The notes beneath the pieces were generated by a model. It saw nothing but the letters and a program-made list of their open reading frames with translations, was not told the origin of the DNA and ran no database searches. Made by a program: the position numbers and the translations under genes. Positions 51,440-63,049 of a stretch of 64,000 bases of DNA are shown here, in pieces. Origin of the DNA: Nageia nagi (lineage: Eukaryota > Pinophyta); assembly GCA_050084985.1 (NCBI GenBank), contig JBITNC010000001.1, forward strand, positions 190,340,001 through 190,404,000. Reading direction: 5' to 3'. Position 1 is the stretch's first letter. Each line of letters starts with the position of its first letter.

Positions 51440-52076
51440 TTGAGGTATCCTATCCTACCTACACTACATACACACCATGGATGAAAATACTTGTTATGTA
51501 AACATGGTAGAAACTAGGGAATAATATAGGCTAAGAGAGATTAAGGAAGGGAAACAACAAAATAATACAAATCCAACAAATCCTATTCCTAGATTATACT
51601 TGATACAAAACCAATTAGTAACCCAAACCTCACTTCACTCACATAACATATAGTCATTTCCTCCACCTCCACCTCCACCTAACCATTCATTTAGTTAAAA
51701 GTTACAACAATTTCATTTCTTGGAGTCCATGCCAAAGCAGGATGAGGTAGATCATGAGTCACATCTTCATACTAGTAGTTCTCATATAGGAGGTCAACCT
51801 AGTTAAGAGCAACCCATATCCTAATATGAGATTTTCATGACTGACCCCATAGTTAAAACCTTTTTCAAGGAGTTTTAGGATGCAAATATGTCCCATAACA
51901 TCCTCCTAGTAGAGCACCTACACCTTCTGATATATCTGTTATAGAGGTGACCTATTCAGACATACCCTTACATGAGTATGAGGAAGGCCCATCATTTAGC
52001 AATTCATATGGAATTATTATAAAGGATGTGCTTACATCATATACATTACCATCACAGTCATTACATTCCTCCTTAC
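51440..52076 (+). mobile_element. Left part of the nested Ty3/gypsy element (gag N-terminus)
   Basis: From 51,477 the reading MDENTCYVNMVETRE is followed by a stop and then text rich in Q, N and P, including SFPPPPPPPNHSFS (51,657-51,699), SMPKQDEVDHESHLHTSSS (51,726-51,782) and MTDPIVKTFF (51,839-51,868). Such a charged and proline-rich N-terminal region precedes gag in plant gypsy elements. The text breaks off at 52,076, where the copia 5' LTR starts, and resumes at 57,313 in the same style (FDP/PRVTSSSYICVSHDPPHL). The two parts are therefore one element interrupted by the insertion. Confidence 0.6.
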
Positions 52077-52683
52077 TGTTGAAAATGGAGACTATAGCCA
52101 ACCGGCCAGACCCTGTCAGAACTGGCCAACTGGCCAAAATAGAGAGCATTTCTTTTCTCGTTTGACACCAAATTTCAGTTGCCAAGAAGCCATGACACTT
52201 GGATATGAGTTACTGAAGGGTTGGGGGTAACCTCATGACCTTCTAGATCCAGCTTGGGTTTAAGTTGGGTTTGTTTGTATTTATAAATAAGAGGCTTGAG
52301 TTGAGGCATATAGATTGAAGTTTGTAAGTAGTTTTAGCAGCAGTTGTGAGTTGCTTGTAATTGTAGTTTGGTGGCTTATGTAGATAGCATGAGAGAGAGA
52401 GATTGTAGTGAGGCTTTGTTGTATCTCCAAAGTGAAGGTTGTAGCAAGGTTGTGCTGCTGGTTTGTTTCTTGGAGGACTTGGAAGAATGTTATGCAAAAG
52501 GGTTGAAAGCTTCTCCGTGGATGTAGCCTACATTGGGTGAACCACGTTATCTCTTGTGTCTCTCATTGTGTGATTGATGTTCATAGTTGTTTGATTTCAG
52601 TATGCTTGAATGTTGTTTTTTTTTGCCAAGGAGTAGGAGAATTATTGATGCTCTTGTTTATATGAAATTATTGAATCCTAACA
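52077..52683 (+). repeat. 5' LTR of the copia element
   Basis: TG...CA ends; carries the promoter of the element. It differs from the 3' LTR by an extra 11 bases near 52,255-52,270 and by fewer copies of the AGCCAACC-like units near its start. Confidence 0.93.
52279..52290 (+). promoter_or_regulatory. TATA box in the copia 5' LTR
   Basis: atttataaataa lies about 200 bases into the LTR. The same word is kept in the 3' LTR (56,909-56,920). Confidence 0.7.
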
Positions 52684-52685
52684 AG

Positions 52686-52696
52686 TGGTATCAGAG
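52686..52696 (+). other. Primer binding site of the copia element
   Basis: TGGTATCAGAG, two bases after the LTR end, matches the 3' end complement of initiator methionine tRNA used by most plant copia elements. Confidence 0.85.
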
Positions 52697-52760
52697 ATTG
52701 TTGTTTTGTTGGGATTTTGTTGGTGAATCTTGTTTGTAGATTGGAACCAAGAAGAGCACT

Positions 52761-53501
52761 ATGGCAGAAGAAGGGAGGTTGAAGGTGGAAAGATTTAATG
52801 GGCAAGGATTTCAATTTTGGAAAATGCAAATGGAAGACTACCTCTACCAAAAGGATCTCTATCAATCTCTAGAAGATAAGAGTAAGAAATCGGCTACTAT
52901 GAGTGATGGAGATTGGAACTTGTTGGATAGAAAAGCCTTGGGGGTTGTTAGACTTTGTTTAAGTTCTAGTGTAGCTTTCAATATTTTTGATGAAAAAACT
53001 ACTAAAGGAGTAATGGATAAACTTGCAAAAATGTATGAAAAATCATCCGCCTCAAACAAAGTATACTTAATGAAGAAATTGTTTAACATGAAAATGAATG
53101 AAGGTAGTTCAGTTCAAGACGATGTTAATGAATTCAACATAATCACAAATCAGTTAACTTTAGTTAAGATAGAATTTGAAGATGAAGTAAGAGCTTTATT
53201 AATTCTATGTTCACTTCTGGATAGTTGGAATAGCTTTGTTATGGCTGTTAGTAATTCTTCTTCTAATGCAGTTTTGGTCTTTGATGAAGTTGTTGGAACA
53301 ATTCTAAGTGAGCACATGAGGAGAAAATCCACAGGAGAAAGTTCCAATGCTGCTCTCATAGTAGAGACAAGAGGAAGATCAAGGGAAAGAAGGAGAAACA
53401 AGTCAAGAAGCAAATCACAAGGAAGGTCAAAATCAAAAGGTAACACTAAATTGGAATGTTGGCATTGTGGTAAAAAGGGTCACATTAAGAAAGATTGTTA
53501 G
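52761..53501 (+). pseudogene. copia gag protein
   Basis: The 246-codon frame starts with MAEEGRLKVERFNGQGF. It has the gag helical domain (FWKMQMEDYLYQKDL, LMKKLFNMKM, LLILCSLLDSWNSF) and an Arg/Ser-rich linker, and ends with a CCHC zinc knuckle (C233-W-H-C236, H241, C246). Gag forms the particle and packages the RNA. The UAG at 53,499-53,501 follows the last knuckle cysteine directly. The same frame continues open beyond it into protease, so in the ancestor gag and pol were probably one polyprotein. Gag itself is otherwise intact. Confidence 0.88.
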
Positions 53502-56500
53502 AATAGGAAAGGAAAAGAAAGTGATAGTAGTAATAATAATAATGAAAGCACAAGCAACCAAGAGGCAAATATTGTTGGTGAATTAATTCAATATGCTTTA
53601 ATCATGTCTCATGAAAAGAATGGTGATTATTGGGTTCTTGATTCGGGTGCTTCATTTCATGCTACTCCACATAAGAACTATTTCTCAAATTACACACAAG
53701 GTGACTTTGGTCAAGTATTATTAGGTAATGCACACCCATGTAAGATTGTTGGTATTGGCAATATAACAATGAAATTACCTAATGGAACACAATGGACTCT
53801 TAATGATGCTAGACATATTCCAGACCTTAAAAGAAATCTTATATCAACAAGTAAATTGGATAAGGAGGGTTATGTGATGACATTTGGGGATGGTAGTTGG
53901 AAAGTAACTAAAGGTTCAATGGTATTTGCAAAGGGAAATTTGGTGGGGTCTCTTTATTTGCTCACAAATGTCTTTGATTATTCATTGAATCTTGTTTCAA
54001 TAGGCAATGATGCATCACTATGGCACAATAGGCTTGGACATATGAGTGAGAAAGGCATGAAAATGTTACACTCTAATGGTTCACTCCCTAATCTAAAAGA
54101 GGTTGATTTAGGATTCTGTGAAGATTGTGTGTATGGAAAACAAACAAGGGTTAGTTTTCTTAAAGTTGGCAAAGAAAAGAAGAGTAAAAAATTAGAGCTT
54201 GTTCATACGGATGTGTGGGGTCCTGCACAGGTTTGCTCACTTGGGGGCTCATCTTATTTTGTCACTTTTATTGATGATTGTACTAGAAAGACATGGGTAT
54301 ACTGCATTAAAAAGAAATATGATGTGTTTGAAACATTTAAGAGGTGGAAGGCATTGGTTGAGAATGAAACTAATTCTAAGTTGAAATGTCTTAAGTCTGA
54401 TAATGGTGGGGAATTTTGCAACAATGAGTTTGATTCATTTTGTTCACACAATGGCATTAGAAGGATTAAGGTAGTTCCTAGAACTCCACAGGAAAATGGG
54501 GTTGCTGAAAGAATGAATAGGACTATCTTGGAAAGGGCTAGAAGTATGAGGATACATGCTGGGTTTCCTTTGAATCTTTGGGCTGATGCTATTGACACTA
54601 CTATTTACTTGATTAACAAGGGTCCATCTATGGCTTTAGATGGAGGTATTCCAGAGGAGATGTGGATAGGTAAAAGGTTGAATTACTCATTCTTGAGAGT
54701 CTTTGGTTGTGAGGCTTTTGCACATATTGATAAAGAGGATAGAAAGAAACTTGATGCAAAATCACAAAAATGCTATCTTGTTGGATATGGTGTTAATGAT
54801 TTGGGATATAGGTTATGGGATGTTGATAACCATAAAATCATTAGAAGTAGAGATGTTGTATTCAATGAGAAAAGCATGTATAAAGATAGATTGCAAAAGG
54901 TTGAGGAACCCAAGTTTGTATCTCTAGAAGATGTTGATCAATATAAGGGTCCTGTTAATAATAATGTTCAAGCACCTCCACCACAAACACCTCAAACTTT
55001 GTCACTTAGAAGGTCCTCAAGGACTAGAAAACCTCCTGAACGATATTCTCTTGCTCTTTATGATGTTCTTTATACTGATGGTGGTGAACCTGAATGTTTT
55101 GATGAAGCTATGCAGGGTGGTACACAGATTAAGTGGGAGCATGCTATGAAGGAGGAGATGGACTCCTTACTTAAGAATCAGACTTGGAGTTTAGTTGAGC
55201 TTCCAGAGGGTAAGAAGGCACTTACTAACAAATGGGTGTACAGGATAAAGGAAGAGGGAGACGGGCGACAAAGGTACAAGGCAAGACTTGTGGTAAAGGG
55301 TTTTGCTCAAAAAAAGGTATAGATTATGATGAGATCTTTTCTCCAGTTGTTAAAATGACCTCAATTAGAGCAATATTGAGTCTTTTTGCTACTGAAAACT
55401 TGTTTCTTGAACAATTGGATGTAAAGACAACTTTCCTTCATGGGGATTTGGAGGAGGATATTTATATGCATCAACCCAAAGGTTTTGAGGTCAAAGGTAA
55501 AGAAGGGTATGTATGTAAATTTAAAAAGAGCTTGTACGGTTTGAAGCAAGCACCTAGGCAATGGTATCACAAGTTTGACACTTTCATGATAACAAATAAA
55601 TTTGTAAGATGTCAATTGGATCATTGTGTATATGTAAAGAAGACAACAAATGGCAACTATGTAATCTTGCTTTTGTATTAGATGATATGTTGGTAGCAGG
55701 ATCTAGTATGCAAGATATTGTTGATCTTAAGAAAAAGTTGGCTAATACTTTTGAAATGAAGGATTTGGGTGAAGCTAAACAAATTCTTGGAATGAAAATA
55801 ACAAGAGATAAACAAAACCACTTGCTTAGACTAAGTCAAGAAGATTATATTGATAAGGTTCTTAAAAGGTTCAATATGAAAGATGCAAAATCTGTAACTA
55901 CACCATTGGCAAAGCATTTTAAACTCACCAAACATTTAAGTCCTAAGACAGATAAGGAAAAGGAGTACATGACTAAGGTTCCCTATGCTTCGGCAGTTGG
56001 GAGTTTAATGTATGCAATGGTATGTACTAGACTAGATATAGCACAAGCAGTGGGAGTGGTTAGTAGATTCATGAACAATCTAGGAAAAGGGCATTGGGAA
56101 GCAGTTAAATGGATCCTTAGGTATTTAAGGGGTACTTCTCATTACTCTTTATGTTTTGGTGGATCTAACTCTTATTTGCAAGGTTATGTTGACTCTGACA
56201 TGGCAGGTGATATAGATGGTGGGAGAAACACTACAGGATATGTGTTTACCATTGGAGGTACAGTGGTTAGTTGGATTTCTAAGCTCCAACAGGTTGTGGC
56301 TCTCTCCACTACTGAGGTAGAGTATGTTGTAATTATGAAAGGTAGCAAAGAATTGATTTGGTTGAAGAGGTTTATGGAGGAATTGGGAAAGGTGCAGGAG
56401 GATGCGAAGCTATGGAGTGATATCCAGAGTGCTATCCATCTTGCAAAGAAATCAACCTTCCATTCAAGAACCAAACATATCAAATTGAGGTACCACTTCA

Positions 56501-56637
56501 TTAGGACAGCATTGGAGGATGGTTCAGTCAGTTTGGGAAAGATTCACACATCTCAAAATCTTGCAGACATGTTCACTAAAGTTGTTACGAAGGAGAAGTT
56601 GGGCTCTTGCTCAACTTCGATTGGTCTTAAGGAGTAA
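53502..56637 (+). pseudogene. copia pol: protease, integrase, reverse transcriptase, RNase H
   Basis: Domains in order: protease with the DSGAS active site (53,640-53,654); integrase zinc domain (LWHNRLGHM ... CEDCVYGK, 54,020-54,140); integrase core with catalytic D, D and E in HTDVWGP, SDNGGEF and PQENGVAER (54,203-54,510). Then reverse transcriptase from WEHAMKEEMDSLL (55,136) through YGLKQAPRQWYHKF (55,537-55,580), and RNase H with VDSDMAGD and ALSTTEVEY (56,190-56,325). The frame is open from 53,502 to the 7-A run at 55,309-55,315, where one base is missing. It is broken again by a one-base deletion at about 55,678 inside the catalytic YVDD codons. The last frame ends with a stop at 56,635-56,637. 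Catalytic residues outside the lesions are intact. Confidence 0.9.
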
Positions 56638-56686
56638 AGGCCAAGATGAGAAGCTTTTGACCCTTGTTGTAGAGAAGGAAGTCTCC

Positions 56687-56697
56687 AAGTGGGAGAT
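56687..56697 (+). other. Polypurine tract of the copia element
   Basis: aagtgggagat directly precedes the 3' LTR; it is the expected primer for plus-strand synthesis. Confidence 0.75.
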
Positions 56698-57312
56698 TGT
56701 TGAAAATGGAGATTACAGCTAGCCAGCCAACCAACCAGACCCTGTCAAAACTGGCCAACCAGCCAGCCAACCAGCCAAAATAAAGAGCATTTCTTTTCTC
56801 GTTTGACACCAAATTTTAGTTGCCAAGAAGCCATGAAACTTGGATATGAGTTACTGAAGGGTTGGGGGTAACCTCATGACCTTCCAGATCCAACTTGGGT
56901 TTGTTTGTATTTATAAATAAGAGGCTTGAGTTGAGGCATATAGATTGAAGTTTGTAAGTAGTTTTAGCAGCAGTTGTGAGTTGCTTGTAATTGTAGTTTG
57001 GTGGCTTATGTAGATAGCCTGAGAGAGAGAGATTATAGTGAGGCTTTGTTGTAGCTCCAAAGTGAAGGTTGTAGCAAGGTTGTGCTACTAGTTTTTTGCT
57101 TGGAGGACTTGGAAGAATGTTATGCAAAAGGGTTGAAAGCTTCTCCATGGATGTAGCCTACATTGGGTGAACCACGTTATCTCTTGTGTCTCTCATTGTG
57201 TGATTGATGTTCATAGTAGTTTGATTTCAGTATGCTTGAATGTTGTTTTTTTTGCCAAGGAGTAGGATAATTATTGATGCTCTTGTTTATATGAAATTAT
57301 TGAATCCTAACA
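56698..57312 (+). repeat. 3' LTR of the copia element
   Basis: Same ends as the 5' LTR. Near its start it has an expanded run of AGCC/AACC units (56,720-56,780) that is shorter in the 5' LTR, which suggests slippage after insertion. Confidence 0.93.
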
Positions 57313-58149
57313 CTCATCATGATGTTGCATTCAATCTTGATGAGACTCTTTGAAAAGAGCCACTTTTTCCTCGAGTCACCTCCTCATCCTATATATGTGT
57401 CTCCCATGATCCACCTCATTTGTATCCTATACCTACTCTATTTAGGCCTCCACCAAGACCTACCAATAGTCATTCTAGGCCTCCACATGTCCCTCTTAAT
57501 AGTCCCTCTTCTTGAATCTTGAGATTTCATAGGCCATCACCATATCTTAAAGTTACCTTAGTTGGATGATATACTTCTTCTTATCCAACACACCAATCAA
57601 GAACCTAACACAAATTGCCACCATTGTAGGATCATAATATTAAATATATTATTATTCAAAACCATTCATATCACACATTATTACCTCATGTACCTTTTTT
57701 CTATGTACAACTTGATCTTCTACCTAGAATGCATGTAGGGAACAAGTTTTAGTAACCATCCAACCAATGTACCAACATAACCAAATTATTCATCATCTTC
57801 TCATGTGGTGGTTCCTTAAGGGAAAGTATACAAACAATAATTTGATGATCCTCCTCATATGTAAGCTCATGTATCATACTTCATACCTCATTATGATCCT
57901 AGGTATGATCAATCAACTTATCATGTCCAAGATCCTCTTCTTGGAAAATCTATATTCCAGAGTCACCATGAGTTTCAAAATCAAACAACTAAAGGGATTT
58001 CGATCCAAAATCAAACAAACTTTTTAACAAAAGTGAATTTTACCACAATCTAACTACATGATCAATATTGTGGGAAAATTAAAGCATTATATTATGATGA
58101 TCAAAATAACCAATATGATAATCAACCTATTATTTATGTACCTAATAAG

Positions 58150-58800
58150 CAAGTGGTCATAAGAACTCAACCTTTAAATATAAATGATAAAGTATTTAAA
58201 AGGTTGAAAGATATGGAAATAAAAGTAAATGATCATGGAAAGGTTAAGTTATCTTACACTTCAATTTGCAATAAACCAATTCATCCAAGTGTACCTATTA
58301 AGAGTTTTCCATATAAATTTGAGATACCTAGTATAGAAAAATTCAAAGATAAGGAAGATCCTAGAGAGCATTTGAGATAGTTCAAATATTCATGTTATAT
58401 CATAAGAAATCATGATGTACTTATGCTTAGGACATTTCCTATGTCACTTTCAAGGAGATCCTTAGATTGGTATGAGAACCTTCCTCAATATAATATACAT
58501 TCTTTTAAATAGTTTGTTGATAAGTTTTTAGACCACTTTACAATCAATGTCAAAAAGAGGGCATCAATCATGGATTTAGGTAAACTATCCCAATTTGAAT
58601 ATGAATCAATATTAAATATATGTATGTAGATGGAGAGATTTAGCAACTAATATCCCATACACACTCCATCAAGATAAATTGGTCAAACTCTTCTCTAGAA
58701 GTTGTAACAAACCTATCTCTCAAATACTAAGAATACAACATCATACATTTGAGGATGCATTATCACAAGCTAAATTGAATGAATAAGGTAAGGTTCAATA
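58150..58800 (+). pseudogene. gypsy gag domain
   Basis: The 75-codon stretch at 58,153-58,380 ends in FEIPSIEKFKDKEDPREHLR. After a stop it continues with FKYSCYIIRNHDVLMLRTFP and RRSLDWYENLP, and ends with FVDKFLDHF (58,380-58,540). This is the F.G..DP..HL.........F...L...A..W...L......F F..KF pattern of gypsy gag. Confidence 0.7.
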
Positions 58801-59184
58801 TTGTAAAATAAATATAAGAAAGAAAGAGAATAATAATAAAAAATATCAAAATAATGGTGGAAATCCTAATACTTCCTATAAAAAGTACCATATCAATCAA
58901 GTCTCTTATGATGTGCATCAAACATTACTAGTATTGCAATTTGCTCCACCAAGGCCACCCAGGGCCAATCCACAAGCTCAATATATGAACTCAAGATTGA
59001 CCAAAAAACAATCAAGGAAATTATAGAGCTAGACAACCTTGAAAATAAGGGAAATAAAGGATATGGACATAATTAGCCAAGCATATAGAGGATGTATTAA
59101 AGAAACTCCTTAATGCACAATTAATTATACTTCATAAAATAAAATAAGAGGATCCAAATAGGGATATACCAACTTGATACAAGG

Positions 59185-59300
59185 ATAATGAATATTGCAC
59201 TTATCATATATAAAAGGTATATGAGACAAATAAGTGTAATCAATTGATAAATGTTATAAAATGCTTGATTGAAAATGGTCAAGTATCCATTGGAAATCCT
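59185..59300 (+). pseudogene. gypsy gag zinc-knuckle-like segment
   Basis: The reading NEYCTYHI.KVYETNKCNQL followed by INVIKCLIENGQV fits the C.YH...GH.T..C..L...I..LI..G pattern placed between gag and protease in Tat-like gypsy elements. A stop has replaced part of the motif. Confidence 0.5.
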
Positions 59301-59849
59301 ATAGCGCAACCTGATAGAAACTTGGGAGTGTTTAAAGATCCAAATCCAAGACACAATAATAATGATAATCAAGTATGATCTATCCCCTCTACTTATCGAT
59401 AAGTAATACATAAAAATTATTAGCTATAATCTTATGAATTCTTAGGTGTTATTGATGTTGATGTGGTTAATGCGATAACTCAAAATGGTAGAGGAAATGA
59501 TAAAGTATCTCCTCCAAGGGAGACAAGGATCCAACAACCTCTACCACAATCTCAAGTATAGATTTAGACATAATATTCATGACTAGTTGTTACAATCAAG
59601 ACACACTTAGAAAAGAAATTAAGGACTATACAAATAAAGTTATCACTATGGGATTTGTTATAATATTCAAAAGAACATAGAGAGGCATTGAATGAGATCT
59701 TAAAGACTATAGAGTTACCAAGTGATAATTTGAATGTATTTGGAGATTTCATTAGGGAAGTATTAAATTGCACTAGACCATCCCTCACTTTCTATTGAGA
59801 TGAGATTAATCATACTCCAATGAATAAGTTCAAGAACATTGCATTATAT

Positions 59850-60180
59850 ATTGTAGCATTTATATATTATTTCCCTTTCCAAAGGGTATTAGTGTATGAT
59901 GGATCTACCATCAATGTTATATTATATGTGGCACTAAAATAGGTTAAGGTTACCATAACTTTTCTAAATGCACCTACACTGACATATAGAGCATTTAACA
60001 ACACCTTGGATACTATAGTGGGCATAATGGTACTCCTAGTCAAAGTGGGTACTAAGGCACTTCCAACTACCTATCATATGGTTGAGGGAGATATGCAATA
60101 CAATTTACTATTGGGTAGGCCATGGATAGAAAATATAGAGTGTGTGCCTTCTACCACACATGGATGTCTTAAATAGTAAC
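59850..60180 (+). pseudogene. gypsy protease domain
   Basis: The text VLVYDGSTINVIL (59,890-59,930) holds the active-site aspartate in a DGS context, followed by RAFNNTLDTIVG and finally YNLLLGRPWIENIECVPST (60,100-60,158). The LLGRPWI line is typical of the C-terminal part of gypsy proteases. Two stops occur. Confidence 0.7.
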
Positions 60181-60751
60181 ATGATGGAATGATACATAGT
60201 ATAATGATGGATCCAAATACCTATAGTCATTAAAATTCATTTTTTATTCTTGAGTCCCCTTTCATACCTTGTTGGTATATTTTTCATGTCACTATCCTTG
60301 TAAAAAATCATTCACATCCATAATAGCTTGCTTTATAAGGACCTTCATCATTAACTCTTCCTTTCATTTAGCCATATGTTTCATCACATCCATCCTCTTC
60401 ATCTCCATGTGATGTACCTCCCCTTATACATTAGTATGGTAAATATCTAAATGATTATGCATGGGATTCATGTATTCATCATACCTCATATTCACACATT
60501 TATGGAAATAATCCTTCATATTACCATAATGTTCCACCATCAGATAGTTTCCACTATTCTTAGTCATTTTTTAATTAGTCCCATTTTAGGAAGATGATCC
60601 CTTTTCATATTTGATTGATAAGGTTTTCTATGATCAATATCAGGTTGACCATATTAATTCAATTCCTTCTGATATTATCTAATATGAGTGTCATGACAAG
60701 GAGTTATATCATATTAACAATGTGCTTGTTAATATTCCTTAAATATGAGAC
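60181..60751. other. gypsy pol linker, decayed
   Basis: No clear domain is seen. Degenerate text bridges protease and the spacer frame. Confidence 0.4.
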
Positions 60752-61591
60752 TTGGGGAGACCTCAAGAATCCGCACTTGTTCTTGACTCCATCATACTGC
60801 TAGGTCATTATCCAAACCAATATTTCTTTGTCTACATAGGTACTTATTTTCCCAAGGATATTCCCTTAAATCACATCTTTAAGGAGAAATTTTATTTTAA
60901 AATCAATTATCTTTCATATCCTAAATTAGTGCATAGACTCTTTGCTAAATCAAAATGGCAAGGATATGGCCTAAGAAAATATGAGCAAGGGAAAGTTCAT
61001 CCTTTTACCATGAATTTTGAATTCAACTATGAAAAAATATTTCCAAGGTTTCATGGCCCTAAGTTAAAACATCTAGAAGAGAAACTTGAAAACCTTAATC
61101 TTCTAGAGAACGAGGTGCATCACTATGATGAGTATGACATCAATTTGTTCTTTAGGCCATCTAGTCCTCATGCTTTTGAGTGTTCTATTCTAATCAATTT
61201 CTTCCATGAGTTACCATGTGGCCTTATCCTTGATATTGTTATAGTTTATTTGGTTGTCTCATTTTCATTTTCCCCTCAACTTGAATGTAATTCACACTTG
61301 GCTATCAGTCCTAAGTCCTTAAATTTCTCTTCACATTTATCGGGTCCTTATTTAGCTTATGATATAGCTTATTCATCTCATATTTGTATTAATGAAGCCT
61401 CTACATATAAATTTTCTTCTCACATTAATAGTTTGGGCAAATATGTTTATTCTTATCTTCCCATATTTAAACAATTAGAAGAAGGTTCACACATGCATCT
61501 AGGAAAGTTAGTTATGATTGATATAAATCATAATCTAGATTATCACAAAATAGTTTATGTGGGAGATATTTTGAGGGAATTAGAGAAATAA
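60752..61591 (+). pseudogene. gypsy pol spacer region, 279-codon open frame
   Basis: This frame is uninterrupted for 279 codons although everything around it is broken. It begins MGRPQESALVLDSIILLGHY and contains IFKEKFYFKINYLSYPKLVH, HHYDEYDINLFFRPSSPHAF and IDINHNLDYHKIVYVGDILR. It belongs to the segment between protease and reverse transcriptase in this gypsy group and is not a separate host gene. It has no known catalytic motif. The ATG is probably internal; the ancestral frame ran in from the left. Confidence 0.55.
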
Positions 61592-61639
61592 AAATATTCT
61601 AAAGAGGTATTCAAGATATTTTCCTTTGAATATCACGAT

Positions 61640-62410
61640 ATGTCAAGTATGGATCCCAATGTAGTTGTCCACAACATCATCACATATCCTAATGCCAAAC
61701 CAATCAAGCATAAATGAAGGAAATTCCATCATACCCAATCACTCTAGATAAAATATGAGCTTTAGAATTTATTATATGTTGATTTTATCACTCCTATAGA
61801 CTATTAGTGGGTTTCCAACATGGTACCTATCGATAAGATAATGGGTCATATCAATATTTATACTGATTTCAGAGACCTTAATACAACTTGTACAAAGGAA
61901 GATTTTACACTACCTAACATTGATACCTTAGTGGAAAAAATTATATGATATGATATACTCTCCCTTATGGATAAATTATTAGGATATAATCATATTTGGA
62001 TTACCCTACAAGATTAACATAAGAAAATATTTACTAAATCATGGGGCACATTTTGCTACAAAGCAATACCTTTTGAGCTTAAGAATGCCAATGCAACATA
62101 TCAAAGAGACATTTCATATATCTTCAATGATATGAAGCATGATATATTTAAGGATTATGTTAATGATCTTTAGATCAAATCTAGAACATGGAACCAACAT
62201 TGGAAAGTATTAGAGAAATTATTTGAGAGACTTATCAAGAATAATATTAAATTAAATCCAAGGAAGTATGTATTTGGTGCCACTTTAGGAAATTTACTAG
62301 GGTTAATTATTTCCAAAATAGGAATAGAGGTATACCCCAATAAAGTCATCACCATTACTAGTATACCCCTTCCATAAGAGGTAAGAGATTTAAAAAGTCT
62401 TCAAGAGAAT
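61640..62410 (+). pseudogene. gypsy reverse transcriptase domain
   Basis: Readable parts in order: NAKPIKHK (61,692-61,715), WVSNMVPIDKIMGHINIYTD and FRDLNTTCTKEDFTLPNID (61,809-61,925). Then WGTFCYKAIPFELKNANATY (62,042-62,101), FKDYVNDL in place of the catalytic YVDDL (62,148-62,171), and YVFGATLGNLLGLIISKIGI (62,268-62,327). The first catalytic aspartate of YVDD is changed to asparagine. At least six stops are present. Confidence 0.75.
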
Positions 62411-62469
62411 ATTCAAGAATTTAGATGATTCATAGCTCAGTTATCAGAAAAGTGTTGACCCTTTAATGA

Positions 62470-62722
62470 GCTTATCAATTTGAAAGGGGTAAAATTTGAA
62501 TGGAATGAGTATTTACAATATTCATTCAATGATATCAAGAGATATTTGACTACTCCTCTAGTGCTTATCCCACATAAGGATGATTTCACCTTTCATCTCT
62601 ACCTCTCTGCTATAAACTTTACCTTAGGGTTAATATTAGCCCAAAAGAATAATCAAACCAAGGAACAAGCTATATATTGCCTTAGTCATACACTTATCAA
62701 TTATGAGCTCATATATATCTAA
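62470..62722 (+). pseudogene. gypsy RNase H (first)
   Basis: An 80-codon open stretch contains FEWNEYLQYSFNDIKRYLTT, FHLYLSAINFTLGLILAQKN and AIYCLSHTLINYELIY. This is the connection and RNase H domain that follows reverse transcriptase in gypsy elements (F.LY.......G..L.Q ... AIYY.S..L...E..Y). Confidence 0.7.
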
Positions 62723-63049
62723 ATTTATAAGGTATATCTTATTATTTTCTTTACAACCAAGAAATTGAGACATTACAAACTTAATCACACCATATATATG
62801 GTTTCTAGAGGTGATACACATAAATATATGATGAGCAAGACATAACACAATACAAGGAAAACTAAATGGATTATGTTTCTATCAACATTTTACCTATTAT
62901 TCATTAATAAAAAATAGGAAATGGTTAGGTTATAGTAGATATATTGGTAGAGGCACTTATGTAGGACACTTCACCTTTAGAGACCACCCTCCTTGATGAG
63001 GATGAATTTAGAATAGAGAATGAATATTTTGTTGACACTTAGGATGACT

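Larger units (their letters stand above)
52077..57312 (+). mobile_element. Nearly complete Ty1/copia LTR retrotransposon, 5.2 kb
   Basis: Two LTRs of 607 and 615 bp start with TGTTGAAAATGG and end with ATCCTAACA. A primer site (TGGTATCAGAG) follows the 5' LTR and a purine tract precedes the 3' LTR. The internal order is gag, protease, integrase, reverse transcriptase, RNase H, which defines Ty1/copia. I count roughly 23 substitutions plus several indels between the LTRs by eye, about 4 percent, so insertion was not recent. The flanks CTTAC (52,072-52,076) and CTCAT (57,313-57,317) differ by two transitions and may be a decayed 5-bp target duplication. The coding frame carries one stop and two one-base deletions, so this copy is not autonomous. 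Confidence 0.92.

Noticed and set aside
53150-53446. Minus-strand frames inside the copia element
   Set aside because: They are antisense shadows of gag; the plus strand has the zinc knuckle and all pol domains.
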